Positions 60,045 to 64,000 of a DNA stretch of 64,000 bases are shown one piece after another. The stretch is from assembly GCF_905475395.1 (NCBI RefSeq), contig NC_058339.1, positions 55,871,172-55,935,171 of the forward strand, given 5' to 3'. The notes under the pieces were generated by a model. It saw only the letters and a list, made by a program, of their open reading frames with translations, did no database searches and was not told the DNA's origin. Numbering within the stretch: the first letter of the stretch is position 1; every line of letters starts with the position of its first letter. Origin of the DNA: Chrysoperla carnea. Its lineage: Eukaryota; Arthropoda; Insecta; Neuroptera; Chrysopidae. A program made the position numbers and the translations under genes.

Positions 60045-60585
60045 TGTATATATATATCAAGGTATACTAAGGTTAGCCCCAAATATGTAACGCCATAATT
60101 TCCATTGTCCGTCTGTCTATCTGTAGACACGAAAGCTCAAAAATTAAAAGAGATATTAAACTGAATTTTGTTTAGCGTGCTCAAAACTTAAAAAGAATCC
60201 ATCGTGTAAATCGTTAGAGATAGAATAAAATGTAAAAATAATTCTTATAAAAAATAAACAACTTTTGTTTGAAACATTTTTTCGTCACTGTTTACCCGCG
60301 AGGGCGCAAATTAAGACAAAACGTAGGTGTCCATTTTGTTCAAAACTATAAAAGATAGAGAATGAAAAATTTGCTGGTAGCTTCAACTAGCGATCTTGCG
60401 AAAAACAAAAGAAAATTTTAAGAAAATACTTTCGAAAATTTTCGAAATTGTCGAAAACCAATTTGTTGGTTTTTTAAACTCTGAAATTATAAAAAAAATC
60501 ATGCAAGCACTGATATTCAACACTTTCTATACAGTGTATTTTAACAACTAACTCAGTCAATTGTTTGTTTTCATTTGTTTATACT
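60045..60585 (+). repeat. Family A repeat, near full length
   Basis: Starts CCCTGTATATATATATCAAG and ends CAGTCAATTGTTTGTTTTC. It has every internal block in order, including GGTATACTAAGGTTAGCCCC, CCGTTAGAGATAGAATAAAA, GAGGGCGCAAATTAAGAC and GGTAGCTTCAACTAG. With 22525-23045 it defines the unit. Confidence 0.7.
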
Positions 60586-62657
60586 CAGCAAGACTTTGTT
60601 TTACTTCCTATAAGAAATTTATTGATTAATTTTCAAATTATTTTTTTTTTAGTGGCTTTTTTTTTTCAAGTCTTGTTCTATTTTGTGCAAACAAATTTTA
60701 TTTTCATTTGATCGATTTGTATTACGATTCTTGCCATGACATAAATATCAATGAAAACACTCCTTGGAATAAGGAATATGTAATTCTTCAATTATTTGTC
60801 AATTTTTTAAAAAAATGTTAAAAAGGCATTAAAACCATACCTCTAGGATTTACTAAACATTTAAAATGAGAACAATTCCTTTTTCGAAGCATTATTTTGT
60901 GTTAGATAAATTGCTTGAAATGTGTTAATAAACTGAAAAAAAAAACTTAATGGAATATATGGTTCATGCTTTAAACTGCATACACAAACTCTGTTTTACG
61001 TCAACGAATTTCATGTGACAGTTATAGAAGACATCGTAGTAGATTTGGGTGTTCGAGACTTTCAACAACACTTTTTTTGTGTACCAAAAAATCATAAAAC
61101 AAGAAAAAGGGTGGTTTCGGGTGATGTGTTAAAAACATTTTGAGAAGGGTTGGATGAGTGAAATGTAATGTCATGGAATTGTTTTTACCAATCCATTTAC
61201 GTTAAAAAAAAATAGCTTATTTCTTTTATAACATTATTCAACAACAAAAAAAACAACTTTAATTTTAATATATTTTTATCTGTTATTTTCTTTTTGTGCT
61301 TTATCCTACGTTTTCGTACACAAAAAAGTAAATTATGACTCGATTTAATACATTTTCGTTTTGGCAGCATCTGGTTCAAGATATTAGAATAAAAACGTTT
61401 AAAAATAAAGGAGATTTATTTAAAAGGAGCTAAAGAAAAACAAATTGAAAAAATGTTTTCAATATGAGTTTTAACCTAATCATGAATATTTTTATGTTTC
61501 AAATTTGATCGCCATCATATCTATGACTGTAGAAAAGCAATGACTTGCCGAAGGCTTGAATCAATTCTTTTTTTCGAGCAATAAACTTAATATAATTATT
61601 TATTTGTGATTTAAAAATAATCTTAGTTTTTACGTTCATATCAGTTTAAAAAAAATTGCACGCCTATTAAAAGGAATGCAATTTATTAGATAATCGTAAA
61701 AGAAGAATTATTAATCGTAATCGTGACTTTTTGTTATGACAATAATATGAAACGTAAAAAAAATTATATATGAATCATTAATCATCAATTCTCAAATGTG
61801 ATTAATGTTTTAAACTACATTTATAGACAACAAAATTATATTTTGCAGTCGTCAGCACTAGTCAGATGTTATACACGTATTTTAAATTACGTTTTTTTTT
61901 TTTTTTGTTATTTAAAGTTTGCTATAGAACAAAAGAATGTATCTTTTTAGTTAAGTATAATTAATTACATTTTTATTGTTTATACAAAAATTCTTTTAAT
62001 TTTTGCCGATGGAAATAAGTCTTATAAAAACTTTTAATTTGTCATCCATGGGGAACTCGATTGAGAATTTCGATTGAGAAGTATCTCGTATGTTATTTTA
62101 GTTTTCTTAAATCTCAATTCAGAATTAAGTGCAAAATTATATGAAGACAAGGAATCTGTTGGGTCAATTTGTTAGGAACGATGTAACATGATCAGAGATC
62201 TGGAAGAGGAAATTTAGGAAGCTAGTTGGCTACATGCTTTGGAGAGCATATGTTTGGCAGTAATACTAGTCTAAGTAAAAATTTTGAAATTTTTTTTACT
62301 CATCCGACCTTCGGCTATTATTTATACCCTAAGTGAATATTTCGCTGCTTTGACTTCTCATATCAGAACCCGTATGTACTGGGAAAATCACTAATAACGT
62401 CAAGCCATCAATATGGCATTTATAAGCAGGCTTAAATCATTTAAAAAGCATTGAACAATTTTTATTTGCTGTAAATGACTATGGTTTCTTAATATTTATT
62501 TATTCAGAGCCTGCTGGAAGTCAGTTAAGGCCAGCTATCGTAGTTATATTTAAAGGCATGATCGCATGACAAAATAATTAACAAACTGCGGGAGCATTAC
62601 TAATTGATTTAAAATTTCTTGACATTTGAATATGCTTTTAATTTTAACCCCATTGGT
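60586..62657. other. AT-rich non-coding sequence
   Basis: Poly-A and poly-T runs, and random short frames only. Confidence 0.4.
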
Positions 62658-62676
62658 TATTAGTTTATTATTACAA
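62658..62676 (+). repeat. Left target-site duplication of the 62677 element
   Basis: The 19 bases TATTAGTTTATTATTACAA are repeated exactly at 63005-63023 on the other side of the element. Confidence 0.8.
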
Positions 62677-63004
62677 CTAGCGACCCGCCCCGGCTTCGCA
62701 CGGACTTTTCTGTAGACCTTTTCAATGTGTACAATAATTAGTACATTATTTTGATAAAACTCGTAGGGTTCAGCCTGCGTTTGCAATGTATGCGGAAAAA
62801 ATGTAATTATTTACGGCATCACATTAGAAACCTCAAAAATAGCAGTACCACTATTTAATGGATGTTATTATACATATAAACCTTTCTCTTGAATCACTCT
62901 ATCTATTAAAAAAAACCGCATCAAAATCCGTTGCGTGGTTTCAAAGATTTAAGCATACAAAGGGACATAGGGACAGAGAAAGCGACTTTGTTTTAGCGAC
63001 TATG
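62677..63004 (+). mobile_element. SINE-like retroelement with 19-base target duplication
   Basis: The element opens CTAGCGACCCGCCCCGGCTT, a head widespread in insect repeats, and ends with the conserved block AGGGACAGAGAAAGCGACTT then TGTTTTAGCGACTATG. It is flanked by an exact 19-base direct repeat (TATTAGTTTATTATTACAA at 62658-62676 and 63005-63023), the footprint of LINE-type target-primed insertion. At 328 bases it encodes nothing, so it must rely on a LINE (RTE-like, by its tail) in trans. The perfect duplication implies a fairly recent insertion. Confidence 0.78.
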
Positions 63005-63023
63005 TATTAGTTTATTATTACAA
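63005..63023 (+). repeat. Right target-site duplication of the 62677 element
   Basis: Identical to 62658-62676; together they mark the exact insertion site. Confidence 0.8.
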
Positions 63024-63554
63024 TTCTTGATCGGTTTTTAAGTTGTGTTAATGTTAATTCGTATTACTGTCTGATTGAGAGTATTGATTCCCATGTTATT
63101 TTAATATTTCTAACAATTTTTTTGTGATGTGTCAAATTTTGGTTTCATCAATAATTTATTTTAATTTCGTTTACCTGAAAACAATTGTTCAAACATTGCG
63201 TAATTTACAGTACTCAGTATGTATATTGTATATAATGAGAAAATAAATGTTTACTCAAACTACTGTTTCATTACATTCAAACATGATACATTTGTATACA
63301 TACTCATAATATATCTTTTGTGTAAACATACACATATACAGAATGATTTTCTAAAAAGTTTACATTCTTGTAATTAAAAAACGGAATGGACAATCAAAAG
63401 ACGTGTAAACACGTATCAGCTCGAATGACTATAAATTTTTTATAGCAGAATCTTGCGTTCGTGAAAAAAGCAACTTTTATTTGAAATTTTTTTTTCTGGA
63501 CCTCCATTTTCTCCAACTGACTTTACAGGTTGCAAGGATAACAAGTATAAACAA

Positions 63555-64000
63555 ACATTGACTGAGTTAAATGTTGAAATACCATGCAAAGACAATGTTG
63601 ATTACACAATCGTTTGTTTTTTACGTCATGTAATTAAAGATAGATAGCCATTCTTAGATAGCTAAACATTCATACGTATATGTCACACACACACATAACT
63701 GATATTTCCATATAATATATACAATATCATTTGTGCCCTCACAGGTAAAAGTAATGTTTACGAAAAAATGTTTCAAACAAAAGGAACATTTTTACTTTTA
63801 AACTTTGATTCTGTCTCTTACGGTTTACAAGATGGGTCCTACAGACCCAAATTCCAATTTACTATGCTGCTCATTTACGAACTTGACCTCACTGTTTACG
63901 TCTTGAGCACGCTATAAAAATTTCAGCTTGATGTCTTCTTTCGTTTTTAAGTAATCGTGTTGACAGACGTACAAACGTGCAACTGAAAATGGACTAATTA
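63555..64000 (-). repeat. Family A repeat, cut by the window end
   Basis: In complement: ACAAACATTGACTGAGTTAA, CATAACTGATATTTCCATAT, TGTGCCCTCACAGGTAAAAG, ACAAGATGGGTCCTACAGAC, ACGAACTTGACCTC and AGCACGCTATAAAAATTTCA. It continues past base 64000. Confidence 0.65.

Noticed and set aside
1-64000. CRISPR arrays, bacterial operons, phage genes or viral genes
   Set aside because: No regularly spaced direct repeats, no long frames and no prokaryotic gene spacing; the intron-containing genes and repeats are animal-like.

Overview
This is a strongly AT-rich eukaryotic window, most likely from an insect or a close arthropod relative. The evidence is indirect: two conserved animal genes with spliceosomal introns (three of only about 60 bases), and a dense load of small foldback DNA transposons, a SINE-like element and dispersed repeats. 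No long open reading frame, bacterial operon or viral gene is visible. Species and order cannot be fixed from the sequence alone.

Two protein-coding genes can be rebuilt exon by exon, and they point toward each other. On the + strand, 10331-13283 carries all but the first exon of PIH1D1, the R2TP/HSP90 co-chaperone adaptor, ending in a 12-codon terminal exon after a 2.1-kb intron. On the - strand, 19553 down to 16967 carries a complete four-exon sphingosine-1-phosphate phosphatase of the SGPP family (368 residues) with all three phosphatase motifs intact. The genes act in different pathways and are neighbours only.

The remaining 50 kb or so is mostly intergenic or intronic repeat. About ten inverted-repeat elements were read directly, including a Tigger/pogo-like element at 55082-55833 with a frameshifted DNA-binding domain remnant. 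One short interspersed element at 62677-63004 has a clean 19-base target-site duplication; an older relative lies at 3727-4019. A high-copy family (A) recurs at least eleven times in both orientations, and a second (B) at least five times. There are also Helitron-like ends, a tRNA-like sequence at 46081-46151, and faint retrotransposon coding traces at about 24930 and 34700.

Less certain items are islands of higher GC: 20230-20443 (possible promoter and first exon on +), 23301-23489 (possible last coding exon of an unidentified gene) and 31440-32000 (unidentified). No new multi-gene system was found. The notable biology is the two intact gene models and the number of near-complete foldback elements.
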